From an uncultured Leifsonia sp. (GTDB lineage: Bacteria; Actinomycetota; Actinomycetes; Actinomycetales; Microbacteriaceae): a DNA stretch of 64,000 nt. A model generated the notes under the pieces. The model did no database searches, had not been told where the DNA came from, and worked only from the letters and a program-made list of their open reading frames with translations. The position numbers and the translations under genes are program-made. This document shows, one piece after another, positions 55,259-62,859 of this stretch (positions are counted from its first letter, which is position 1; the number at the start of each line of letters is the position of its first letter). The stretch spans positions 1 to 64,000 of the forward strand of contig NZ_CAMFLC010000006.1 in the NCBI RefSeq assembly GCF_945957465.1, read 5' to 3'.

Positions 55259-56364
55259 GCGACGGCCCCCAGCTGCGGTGCGGTGCGTACGCCCGGCGCA
55301 CCGTCGGCCCAGCGCAGCAGCACCAGTTCGCTGGTGACACCGGGGCCGAGGGCGAACAACAGCCCGATGGTGTCCGGCGGGTGCGCGCCCAGCTGCTCGG
55401 CGAGCACGTGCAGCACGGCGGCCGACGACAGGTTGCCCACGCGGGCGAGCGATCGCCAGCTGGCGTCGAGCGCGTCCGGCGGCAGGTCGAGCGCGCGCGC
55501 GAACGCTTCGAGCACCTTCGGGCCGCCGGGGTGCGCCGCCCACGCGCCGACGTCGGAGACCTCGAGGCCGTGCTCCGCGAGCAGTCCTCGGGCGTCGTCC
55601 GCGAAGTTGCGGTCGATCACGTCCGGGACGCCGGCGCTGAGCACGATGCGGAACCCGGTACCGCCGATGTCCCAGCCGATCACGTTCTCCGTGTCCGGGT
55701 AGATGCGGCTGCGGGTGTCCAGGACCTCCGGGCCGGGGAGACCGAGCTCGCGCGCGCGATCGTCGCCCGCCATCACGACGGCCGCGGCACCGTCGCCGAA
55801 GAGGCCGCTCGCCACGATGTTCGCCATCGAGTCGTCGCGCGCCTGCACCGTCAGGGAGCAGAGCTCGACCGAGAGCAGCACCGCGATCTCGCCGGGGTGA
55901 CCCTGGAGATAGTCGTGCACCCGGGCGATCCCGGCCGCGCCGGCGACGCAGCCCAGGCCGAAACTGGGCAGACGCTTGACGTCGCGGCGCATCCCGAGCC
56001 GCTGGACGAGCTGCGCGTCGATCGAGGGGGCGGCGATCCCCGTGACGGACGTGAAGAGCAGGAAGTCGACGTCGCTGGCGAGCAGCCCCGCGGTCGCGAG
56101 CGCCTGGGTGATGGCGCGCTCGGCCAGCGTGGTCCCCTCGGCGATGAAGAAGTCGTTCGACTCCTGGAACGAGCCGAGGGAGCTGTATCGCTCGAGCGGC
56201 ATCACGAGACTCCGGGTCTCGACGCCGCTGGCCGCATGGATGCGGCGCATGACGGCCTGGCGCTGGGGGTCGCTCGTGATCATCGCGAGCAGCGCGGCGG
56301 TGATCTCGCCCTGGCTATAGCTGCGGGCGGGAAGTACGGGCGCCACGGCCACGATACGGCTCAC
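55255..56364 (-). CDS. Type III polyketide synthase (alkylresorcinol-type)
   Basis: This 369-aa chalcone-synthase-like enzyme condenses malonyl units onto a fatty acyl starter. The catalytic triad is Cys139 (GLGCVAGA), His278 (AAHPGG) and Asn311 (GNLSSAAV). The order PKS, methyltransferase, flavoprotein matches srsA-srsB-srsC, which makes phenolic lipids that sit in the membrane. The product is predicted only by operon likeness. Starter length and ring type cannot be read from the sequence. No regulator is adjacent. Confidence 0.9.
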   Translation of the reverse strand: MSRIVAVAPVLPARSYSQGEITAALLAMITSDPQRQAVMRRIHAASGVETRSLVMPLERYSSLGSFQESNDFFIAEGTTLAERAITQALATAGLLASDVDFLLFTSVTGIAAPSIDAQLVQRLGMRRDVKRLPSFGLGCVAGAAGIARVHDYLQGHPGEIAVLLSVELCSLTVQARDDSMANIVASGLFGDGAAAVVMAGDDRARELGLPGPEVLDTRSRIYPDTENVIGWDIGGTGFRIVLSAGVPDVIDRNFADDARGLLAEHGLEVSDVGAWAAHPGGPKVLEAFARALDLPPDALDASWRSLARVGNLSSAAVLHVLAEQLGAHPPDTIGLLFALGPGVTSELVLLRWADGAPGVRTAPQLGAVA

Positions 56365-56437
56365 ATGCGAAACGTACCACCGGGGACGGCCGGCGCGGTG
56401 GGGTCGCGGGGAACTGCCAGACGTGCGCCCGCGGCCG

Positions 56438-56842
56438 TCATCCCAGTACGGCGAAGGCGTCGATCTCCACGAGCATCTCCGCGCGCGGCAGCCCCGTGAA
56501 GACCGTGGTGCGCGCCGGGAGCACGCCGGAAGGCACCCGCGTCGACAGGAACTCGCCGTACGCCTCGTTCATCGCGGCGAAGTCGTCGCGGGTGGTCAGG
56601 TAGACCCGCAGCATCATCACGTCGTCGAAGCCGGCTCCGCCCGCGGCCAGCACGGCCTCCACGTTGCGGAGGGTGCGGACCGTCTGGGCCTTCACGTCGC
56701 CCGGGTGGAGGTACTCGTTCGTCCCGGGGTCGACCGGGCCCTGACCGGAGACCTGCAGGAACGGCCCGCGGCGCACGCCCTGCGAGAAGGTGTGCGCGGG
56801 GGCGGGCGCCTCGGTCGTGGTGACGGCGATGCGGTCGGTCAT
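56438..56842 (-). CDS. RidA-family enamine/imine deaminase
   Basis: This 134-aa RidA-family protein hydrolyses reactive enamines and imines made by PLP enzymes. The conserved Arg (PARTTVFTGLP, about 109-119) and Glu (MLVEIDAFAVLG) are present. It is coupled to the iclR gene by a 4-nt overlap and lies opposite an operon encoding a PLP-dependent deaminase, whose 2-aminoacrylate-type intermediate it could clear. Confidence 0.9.
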   Translation of the reverse strand: MTDRIAVTTTEAPAPAHTFSQGVRRGPFLQVSGQGPVDPGTNEYLHPGDVKAQTVRTLRNVEAVLAAGGAGFDDVMMLRVYLTTRDDFAAMNEAYGEFLSTRVPSGVLPARTTVFTGLPRAEMLVEIDAFAVLG

Positions 56843-57621
56843 GGGGTTCCCTTCGATCGTGCAGCTGCGGTGGATTCCCGGGTGCGCGCGCCCAGCTCAG
56901 CCGAGATCCGGGCCGTCGCGTCGAGGAGCGTGGGGAGCAGGGCGAGGACGCCGTCGTGCGGCAGGACCACGTTGGGCACCGAGATCGAGACCGCCGCCGC
57001 GATCCGGCCGTCGGGTCCGTGGACGGGGGCGCCGACGCAGTTCATGAACGTCTCGTGCTCCTCGTGGTCCTCGGCCCAGCCGCGCTCGGCGCTGATGGCG
57101 ACGTCGGCGAGCAGCGCCTCCGGCGTGGCGTGCGTGCGCGACGTGAAGGGCAGCAGGTCGAGTCCGGCGACGACACGTTCGCGCTCGGCCGGGTCCACGC
57201 CGCCCAGCAGCACCTTTCCCACGGCCGTCGCGTGGACGGGCGCCGGCAGGCCGATCCGCGAGTACATGCGAAGCCCCTGGCGGGAGTCGACCTTGTCGAT
57301 GTACGTGACGACGCCGTCCTGGTACGTCGCCAGATGGACCGTCTGACCGGTCGCGGCGGCGAGTTCGCGCAGGATCGGCGCGGCTGCGGCGCGCACATCG
57401 AGCGCGTCGAGGGCGTCCGAGGCGAGAGCGAAGACCGCCGGGCCGACGTGGTAGCGGTGCGCTGCGTCGTGGCCGGCGAAGCCGTGGGCCTCCAGCGTCT
57501 GCAGCAAGCGGAGCACGGTCGACTTGTGCACGCCGAGCTCCTCGGACAGCGCGTCCAGCGTGCGCACGCCGCGGGCGACGAGCCCGAGCAGGTCGAGCGC
57601 CCGGGCGACCGACTGGCTCAC
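56839..57621 (-). CDS. IclR-family transcriptional regulator
   Basis: This 260-aa regulator has the N-terminal winged helix (VARALDLLGLVARG to LQTLEAHGF, about 4-55) and the IclR effector domain, with MNCVGAPVHGPDGRIAAAVSISVP at about 192-215. It lies between, and overlaps by 4 nt, the kinase and RidA genes. The likely operator (58692-58709) is in the divergent gap, so it should control both operons. The inducer is probably the sugar acid or KDG. Confidence 0.9.
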   Translation of the reverse strand: MSQSVARALDLLGLVARGVRTLDALSEELGVHKSTVLRLLQTLEAHGFAGHDAAHRYHVGPAVFALASDALDALDVRAAAAPILRELAAATGQTVHLATYQDGVVTYIDKVDSRQGLRMYSRIGLPAPVHATAVGKVLLGGVDPAERERVVAGLDLLPFTSRTHATPEALLADVAISAERGWAEDHEEHETFMNCVGAPVHGPDGRIAAAVSISVPNVVLPHDGVLALLPTLLDATARISAELGARTRESTAAARSKGTP

Positions 57622-58637
57622 GACGTCGCCCCGCGCCACGGGATCTCGCCCGGGTGCACGCGCCAGCGCTCCCAGGTGTCGGCTTCGACGCGGGCGATCG
57701 TGTCGCGTTCGGGGCCGCTCGGGACGGTGAGCGGACGGTCTCCGTGGCCGATCAGGGTGAGCGAGGCCAGGGCATGCCCGAGGCGCAGTGCGGCGGTGTC
57801 GTCGCGCCCCTCCGCACGGCCCGCGAGGAAGCCGGCGGCGAAGGCGTCTCCCGCGCCGACGGGTTCGACGACCTCCACAGTGAGGCACGGGACGTGCGCC
57901 TCGCGGCCGTCGCGCCGGTATGCCGCCGCGCGTTGCTCCTCGTCTTTCAGCACCACGGTCTCCAGGTGCGGCAGCTCGGCGAACAGTCGCGTCGGGTCGG
58001 TGTGACCGAAGTGCGCCTCGGCCTCCTCGTGCCCGGCGAACAGGAGGTCGGCCTGGGCGACGAGCGCGCTGAGTGCCGAGCGGTCGCGGCCGGTCCACAG
58101 CGCCGGCCGCAGGTTGAGGTCGACGCTGACGACGGTCTGCGGTCCGACGAGCGAGCGCAGTGCGCCCGTGAGCTCCGCGGTGGAGGCGGAGAGTGCCGGC
58201 GTGATGCCCGAGGTGTGGACGATCGCGGCGTCGCCCAGCAGGGCGGCCGTGGCCGCGGAGCGCAGGTGCGCCACGCCGAGCACCGACGCCGCGGACCGGC
58301 TGCGGTAGTAATGCATCCTCGTCCGGACACCGGTGGGCCCGGCCACGGGCTCCTTCACGTAGAGACCCGTCGGTCTGGTCGCGTCGCGCTCGACAGCCGA
58401 GGTGTCGACGCCGGCCTCACCGGCGCTGGCGATGACGCGGTCGCCGAAGCCGTCGGCCCCCAGGCGGGACACCCAGGCGGTCGGCACGCCGATCCGGGCG
58501 AGGGAGGTCGCCACGTTGAACTCGGCGCCGCCCACGTCGGACCCGAACGCCCGCGCCTCCGACAGGGGGAGGTGGTGCTCGGGATACAGGACGACCATGG
58601 CTTCGCCGATGGTCACCAGGCGTGCGGCGGCCGTCAT
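57618..58637 (-). CDS. PfkB-family sugar kinase, probable 2-keto-3-deoxygluconate kinase
   Basis: This 339-aa ribokinase-fold enzyme has the N-terminal GGAEFNVATSLARIG motif and the C-terminal signature EPVGAGDAFAAGFLAG, which contains the catalytic Asp. Its neighbourhood with a KDPG aldolase makes KDG the best candidate substrate, giving KDPG. The sequence alone would also allow other sugars. It is the first gene of the minus-strand operon with iclR and ridA. Confidence 0.85.
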   Translation of the reverse strand: MTAAARLVTIGEAMVVLYPEHHLPLSEARAFGSDVGGAEFNVATSLARIGVPTAWVSRLGADGFGDRVIASAGEAGVDTSAVERDATRPTGLYVKEPVAGPTGVRTRMHYYRSRSAASVLGVAHLRSAATAALLGDAAIVHTSGITPALSASTAELTGALRSLVGPQTVVSVDLNLRPALWTGRDRSALSALVAQADLLFAGHEEAEAHFGHTDPTRLFAELPHLETVVLKDEEQRAAAYRRDGREAHVPCLTVEVVEPVGAGDAFAAGFLAGRAEGRDDTAALRLGHALASLTLIGHGDRPLTVPSGPERDTIARVEADTWERWRVHPGEIPWRGATS

Positions 58638-58691
58638 CCGTCTCCCCTTCCGCGATCGTCGGGGATCATGCTAGACAAGGGAGCAGCGATT

Positions 58692-58709
58692 GTGCAACGT
58701 CCGTTGCGC
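58692..58709. promoter_or_regulatory. Likely IclR operator in the divergent promoter
   Basis: GTGCAAC and GTTGCGC form an inverted repeat with a GTCC centre and one mismatch. A further GTGCAA lies 4 nt downstream. The site is midway between the two divergent operons. Confidence 0.5.
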
Positions 58710-58735
58710 TCTGTGCAATGACTGGGAAGGGACGA

Positions 58736-60016
58736 ATGGAGCAGTACAAGGCCGCACCGCTCGACTTCACGGCCGCCGACATCGCCGAGCTGTCGCGGAG
58801 CCGTCCGTCCCTGAGCGCGTTCCCGACGCCGATCGTGACGCTCAGCGAGACGGCGGTCGCGCACAATCTCGCCACGATGGCGGAGTGGTGCCGGCACGCC
58901 GGTATGGGGATCGCCCCGCACGGCAAGACCACGATGAACCTCGAGCTCTGGCGGCGGCAGCTCGCGGCGGGCGCCTGGGGCATCACCGTCGCCACGCCCT
59001 GGCAGGCGTCCGTCGCGCTCGGCTGGGGCATCCCACGCGTACTGCTCGCCAACGCGCTCGTGCAGCCCGGTGCCGTGCGCTCGCTCGCGCGCGATGCCGA
59101 TCGTCTGACCGTCTGGGCGGACTCCACGCGCGCAGTCGAGATCATGACCGGCGCGCTGGCCGAGGCGGAGGCGCCCGGACCGCTCGACGTGCTCGTGGAG
59201 CTCGGCGGCGACGGAGGCCGCACGGGCGCGCGAGGTCTGGAGGCCGCGCTGGCCGTCGCGACCGCCGTCGCCGACTCGCCGCGGCTCCGGCTCGCCGGGG
59301 TCGCCGGGTATGAAGGAGCGCTCGCGCACGACGCATCGCCGACATCGCTGACCCGCGTCCAGGCCTATCTGCACGAGCTGGTGCGACTGCACGACGCGAT
59401 CGAGGCCGCGGGTCTCTACCCGCCCGGCGCACCGGTCGTCCTCACGGCCGGGGGCAGCGCCTACTTCGATCAGGTCGCCGAGGTGCTCGCGCCGCGCCGT
59501 GACCTCGCAGGGGCCGGCGGCCGACCCGTCGAGGTGCTCCTGCGCTCGGGCGCCTACATCACGCACGACGACGGCTTCTACCGGTCGATCACGCCACTGA
59601 GCCGCACGAATGCGGGCCGCACGAATTCGGGCCCCACGAGTTCGGGCCCCACGTTCTGCGCGGCCATCCACGGCTGGGCGACGGTGGTCTCCCGGCCGGA
59701 GCCGGGGCTCGTGCTGGTGGATGCCGGCAAGCGCGACCTCCCGTACGACGAGGGCCTGCCGATCCCGCAGGCCATCCGGCCGCTCGGCGCGACGGCCGCC
59801 CGGCCGCTGGAGGGAGCCGTCACCACCGCGCTCAACGACCAGCACGCATTCGTGCGCGTACCGGAGGACGCCGTCATCGAGGTCGGAGACGTCATCCGCT
59901 TCGGGCTCTCGCACCCGTGCACGACCTTCGACAAATGGCGTGCGCTCGCCGTCGTCGACGACGCTCTGTCCGCCGATCCACGGGTGATCGGTCTGCTGGA
60001 GACGACCTTCGGATGA
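58736..60016 (+). CDS. Fold-III PLP-dependent deaminase (D-serine dehydratase / D-threonine aldolase-like)
   Basis: This 426-aa enzyme has an alanine-racemase-type barrel with the PLP lysine in PHGKTTMN (Lys64) and a C-terminal metal-binding region ending SHPCTTFDKW (His393, Cys395). This matches the cryptic D-serine deaminase group. Next to KDG kinase- and KDPG aldolase-like genes, a D-glucosaminate dehydratase role (giving KDG and ammonia) is my preferred reading, with D-threonine or D-serine as alternatives. An in-frame 15-bp tandem repeat (59603-59647) inserts NAGRT/NSGPT/SSGPT before the AAIHGW strand. ATG 58736 follows GAAGGG. Confidence 0.82.
   Translation: MEQYKAAPLDFTAADIAELSRSRPSLSAFPTPIVTLSETAVAHNLATMAEWCRHAGMGIAPHGKTTMNLELWRRQLAAGAWGITVATPWQASVALGWGIPRVLLANALVQPGAVRSLARDADRLTVWADSTRAVEIMTGALAEAEAPGPLDVLVELGGDGGRTGARGLEAALAVATAVADSPRLRLAGVAGYEGALAHDASPTSLTRVQAYLHELVRLHDAIEAAGLYPPGAPVVLTAGGSAYFDQVAEVLAPRRDLAGAGGRPVEVLLRSGAYITHDDGFYRSITPLSRTNAGRTNSGPTSSGPTFCAAIHGWATVVSRPEPGLVLVDAGKRDLPYDEGLPIPQAIRPLGATAARPLEGAVTTALNDQHAFVRVPEDAVIEVGDVIRFGLSHPCTTFDKWRALAVVDDALSADPRVIGLLETTFG
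59603..59647 (+). repeat. 15-bp tandem repeat, three units, within the deaminase gene
   Basis: The units read CGCACGAATGCGGGC, CGCACGAATTCGGGC and CCCACGAGTTCGGGC, followed by a partial fourth. They stay in frame and add five residues per unit to a surface loop. Confidence 0.8.
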
Positions 60017-60041
60017 CCCGCCCTCGCCCCACAGGAGAACG

Positions 60042-60662
60042 ATGCTGATCGAGACCCTCACCGCCGACCGGGCACTCGCCGTGGTGCGCGCGCCCCGCAT
60101 CGACGATCCGGGCGCGCTGTGCCGTGCGCTCGCCGCGGGCGGCATCCGCGTCGTCGAGTTCACCTTCACCACTCCGGACGTGGAGGCCGTGATCGCGGCG
60201 GCGGCCGCCGATCCGGGTGGCGCCGTGGTCGGTGCGGGGACCGTGACCGACGCACGCACGGCCGAGGCCGCCATCGCCGCGGGCGCGCGCTTCCTGGTCA
60301 CTCCGGGGGTCAGCGAGGGAGCGGCCGCGGCGGCCCGCGAGGCGGGCGTGCCGATCATGCTCGGAGCGCTCACCCCGTCGGAGGTCATGCGGGCCGTCGA
60401 GCTCGGGTCGGCCGCGGTCAAGATCTTCCCGGCGTCCACGGTCGGACCAGCCCACCTGAAGGACCTGCGCGGGCCGTTCCCGACCGTCCCGTTCGTGCCG
60501 TCCGGCGGCCTCCACGCCGACAACGCCGGTGCCTGGATGGCGGCCGGCGCGCTCGCTGTCACCGCCGGGTCGAGCGTGGTCAGCGCGGCCGACATCGAAT
60601 CGGGCGCGTGGGAGGCGGTCACTGAACGGGCGCGGGCCTTCAGCGGAGTCGCGACGGCATGA
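60042..60662 (+). CDS. eda: KDPG/KHG aldolase
   Basis: This 206-aa TIM-barrel class I aldolase splits 2-keto-3-deoxy-6-phosphogluconate into pyruvate and glyceraldehyde-3-phosphate. Glu39 (VVEFTFTTP) and the Schiff-base Lys127 (AAVKIFPAS) are present, as is the VVGAGTVTD strand. It is co-transcribed with the deaminase (25-nt gap) and overlaps the deacylase by 4 nt. It is 206 aa against about 213 in E. coli, so full length. Confidence 0.92.
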   Translation: MLIETLTADRALAVVRAPRIDDPGALCRALAAGGIRVVEFTFTTPDVEAVIAAAAADPGGAVVGAGTVTDARTAEAAIAAGARFLVTPGVSEGAAAAAREAGVPIMLGALTPSEVMRAVELGSAAVKIFPASTVGPAHLKDLRGPFPTVPFVPSGGLHADNAGAWMAAGALAVTAGSSVVSAADIESGAWEAVTERARAFSGVATA

Positions 60663-62275
60663 CGGCAGGCGCGGCCGCCGGAACGCTCCTGATCCGGGGT
60701 GCGACGATCCTCGACGGGAGCGGCCGGCCGGGTCGCACGGGTGACGTGCTCGTCGCCGACGGCCGGATCCGCGAGGCGGGCGACCGCAGCGACGCCTCCG
60801 CCGCGCGGATGATCGACGCCGACGGGCTCGCGGTGGCACCCGGCTTCGTCGACATGCACGCCCACTCCGACCTCGCTGTGCTCGACGACCCGCAGAACCT
60901 CGCCGCCGTCTCCCAGGGCGTCACCACCCAGGTCGTCGGCCAGGACGGCCTCGCGTACGCGCCGGCGACCGAAGCCGCACTCGACGTCCTCCGGGAGCAG
61001 CTCGCCGGGTGGAACGGCCCGCACGCCGGGGCCGGCTGGCCCGACGTCGCCGGCTACCTCGCAGAGGTCGATCGGCATGGCAGCGCCGCCAACGTCGCGG
61101 CCCTCGTGCCGCACGGAACGATCCGGCTCAACGTCGTCGGCACGCACGACCGCCGCGCGACGCCTTCCGAGCTGGCCGCGATGCGGTCCCAGGTGGAGCG
61201 AGGGATGCGCGACGGCGCGTTCGGGCTCTCGGCCGGGCTCAGCTATGCCCCCGGGATGTTCGCCGACACGGCCGAACTGGTGGCGCTCTGCGAGATCGTC
61301 GCGGCGAACGGCGGGTACTTCGCACCGCATCAGCGTTCCTACGGAGCCGGGGCTCTCGACGGCTACGCCGAGATGATCGCCATCGCCCACCGGGCGGGAT
61401 GCGCCCTGCACCTCACCCACGCGACCATGAACTTCGAGGTCAACCGGGGGCGCGCCGGTGAGCTGACGGCGCTCATCGACGACGCCCTCGCACACGGGGT
61501 GGACATCACGCTCGACACGTATCCGTACCTGGCCGGATCGACCACCCTCGTCGCCCTGCTGCCCGGCTGGGCGGCTGCCGGCGGACCGGCGGAGACGCTG
61601 GCGCGGCTGGACGATCCCGCGCAGCGGGAGCGGATCATCCGCGACCTGGACATCGTGGGCTCCGACGGGGCGCACGGCGTCCCGGTCGACTGGCACGCGG
61701 TGGAAGTCTCCGGCGTCCGCGATCCCGCGCTCGCCGACCGCGTCGGGCGGACGATCGCTCAGCTCGCGGCGGCAGAGGGCCGCCCTCCCGCCGAGGCGGC
61801 GTTGGACCTCCTGATCGCCGACCGGCTCGGCACCGGCATCCTGCAGCACGTCGGCGACGAGGACAACGTCCGCACGATGATGCGGCACCCGCGCCACACC
61901 GGCGGAAGCGACGGCATCCTCGTCGGCGCCAAGCCGCACCCGCGCGCGTGGGGGACCTTTCCGCGCTACCTCGGGCGCTACGTCCGCGAGCACGGCGTGC
62001 TCACCCTGGAGGACGCCGTCGTCCACCTGTCCGCGCGTCCCGCGCGGCGGCTCGGCCTCGCCGACCGCGGGCGCATCGCACCGGGCGCGGTCGCGGACCT
62101 CGTGGTCTTCGATCCGGCGACCGTCGCCGACCGGGCGACCTTCGACGAGCCGCGACAGCAGGCCGCCGGGATCCCCTGGGTGCTCGTCGCCGGGGTCCCG
62201 GTCATCGAGGAGGGCGTGCGCGCGGAGACCGCGCCCGGCCGGGCGCTACGCTCGGCAGCATGCGTGCCTTCCTGA
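60659..62275 (+). CDS. N-acyl-D-amino-acid deacylase (amidohydrolase superfamily)
   Basis: This 538-aa metal-dependent hydrolase has the HxH metal motif in GFVDMHAHSDLAV (His67, His69), later LHLTHATMNFE and a final GRIAPGAVADLVVFDP segment, as in D-aminoacylases. D-aminoacylases remove acyl groups from the amine of D-configured compounds. C2 of D-glucosamine derivatives has a comparable configuration, so N-acetyl-D-glucosaminate is a candidate substrate. It ends 16 nt inside the next gene. Confidence 0.87.
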   Translation: MTAGAAAGTLLIRGATILDGSGRPGRTGDVLVADGRIREAGDRSDASAARMIDADGLAVAPGFVDMHAHSDLAVLDDPQNLAAVSQGVTTQVVGQDGLAYAPATEAALDVLREQLAGWNGPHAGAGWPDVAGYLAEVDRHGSAANVAALVPHGTIRLNVVGTHDRRATPSELAAMRSQVERGMRDGAFGLSAGLSYAPGMFADTAELVALCEIVAANGGYFAPHQRSYGAGALDGYAEMIAIAHRAGCALHLTHATMNFEVNRGRAGELTALIDDALAHGVDITLDTYPYLAGSTTLVALLPGWAAAGGPAETLARLDDPAQRERIIRDLDIVGSDGAHGVPVDWHAVEVSGVRDPALADRVGRTIAQLAAAEGRPPAEAALDLLIADRLGTGILQHVGDEDNVRTMMRHPRHTGGSDGILVGAKPHPRAWGTFPRYLGRYVREHGVLTLEDAVVHLSARPARRLGLADRGRIAPGAVADLVVFDPATVADRATFDEPRQQAAGIPWVLVAGVPVIEEGVRAETAPGRALRSAACVPS

Positions 62276-62835
62276 TCCTGCACGGCTGGGACAACTTCCG
62301 CCCGCCCGGCCACTGGCAGCACGAGCTCGCCGCGAGCCTGCGCCGCGCCGGCGAGCACGTGGTCTACCCGCAATTGCCCGACGCCGCGCACCCGCAGGTG
62401 GAGGCGTGGCGGACGGCGGCCTCCGCGGCGCTCGCCGAAGCAGCGGACGACGGCGCGCAGGTGACGGTCATCGCGCACAGCCTGGGAGCCGCGCTCTGGC
62501 TGGGCGCGCGGCCGGACGACGCGGGCGCGGGGTCCGTGGTCGACCGCGTGCTCCTGGTCGCGCCGCCGTCTCCCGGCTTCCTGCGCGACAACCCCGACGT
62601 CGCGGCGTTCGCCGACCTGCCGATCAGCCGGCCGACAGCGCAGACGCACATCGTCGCCTCCGACGACGACCCGTGCTGCCCCGAGGGAGCGGAATCGGTC
62701 TTCGCCGCGCCGCTCGGCCTGCCGATCACGACGATCCCGGGCGGCGGGCACCTCACGGTCTCTAGCGGATACGGAGAGTGGCCGTCGGTTCTCGACTGGT
62801 GTCTCGATCCGACGGCCACGATCGTCCCGCGCTGA
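62260..62835 (+). CDS. RBBP9/YdeN-family alpha/beta hydrolase
   Basis: This 191-aa serine hydrolase has the nucleophile elbow AHSLGA (about 74-79, with His in place of the usual first Gly context), an Asp in ASDDDPCC and the catalytic His in GGGHLTVSSGYGEWP. These proteins are small esterases of mostly unknown substrate. It overlaps the deacylase by 16 nt in another frame, so it is probably the last gene of the same operon. Confidence 0.83.
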   Translation: MRAFLILHGWDNFRPPGHWQHELAASLRRAGEHVVYPQLPDAAHPQVEAWRTAASAALAEAADDGAQVTVIAHSLGAALWLGARPDDAGAGSVVDRVLLVAPPSPGFLRDNPDVAAFADLPISRPTAQTHIVASDDDPCCPEGAESVFAAPLGLPITTIPGGGHLTVSSGYGEWPSVLDWCLDPTATIVPR

Positions 62836-62859
62836 CGTCCCCGCTGCGCCGGACCGGTC

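Noticed and set aside
58634-62026. A 1130-codon open frame on the minus strand across the deaminase, aldolase and deacylase genes
   Set aside because: It is a by-product of high GC opposite three well-supported enzymes. Its translation is rich in Arg, Gly, Asp and His and has no domain.
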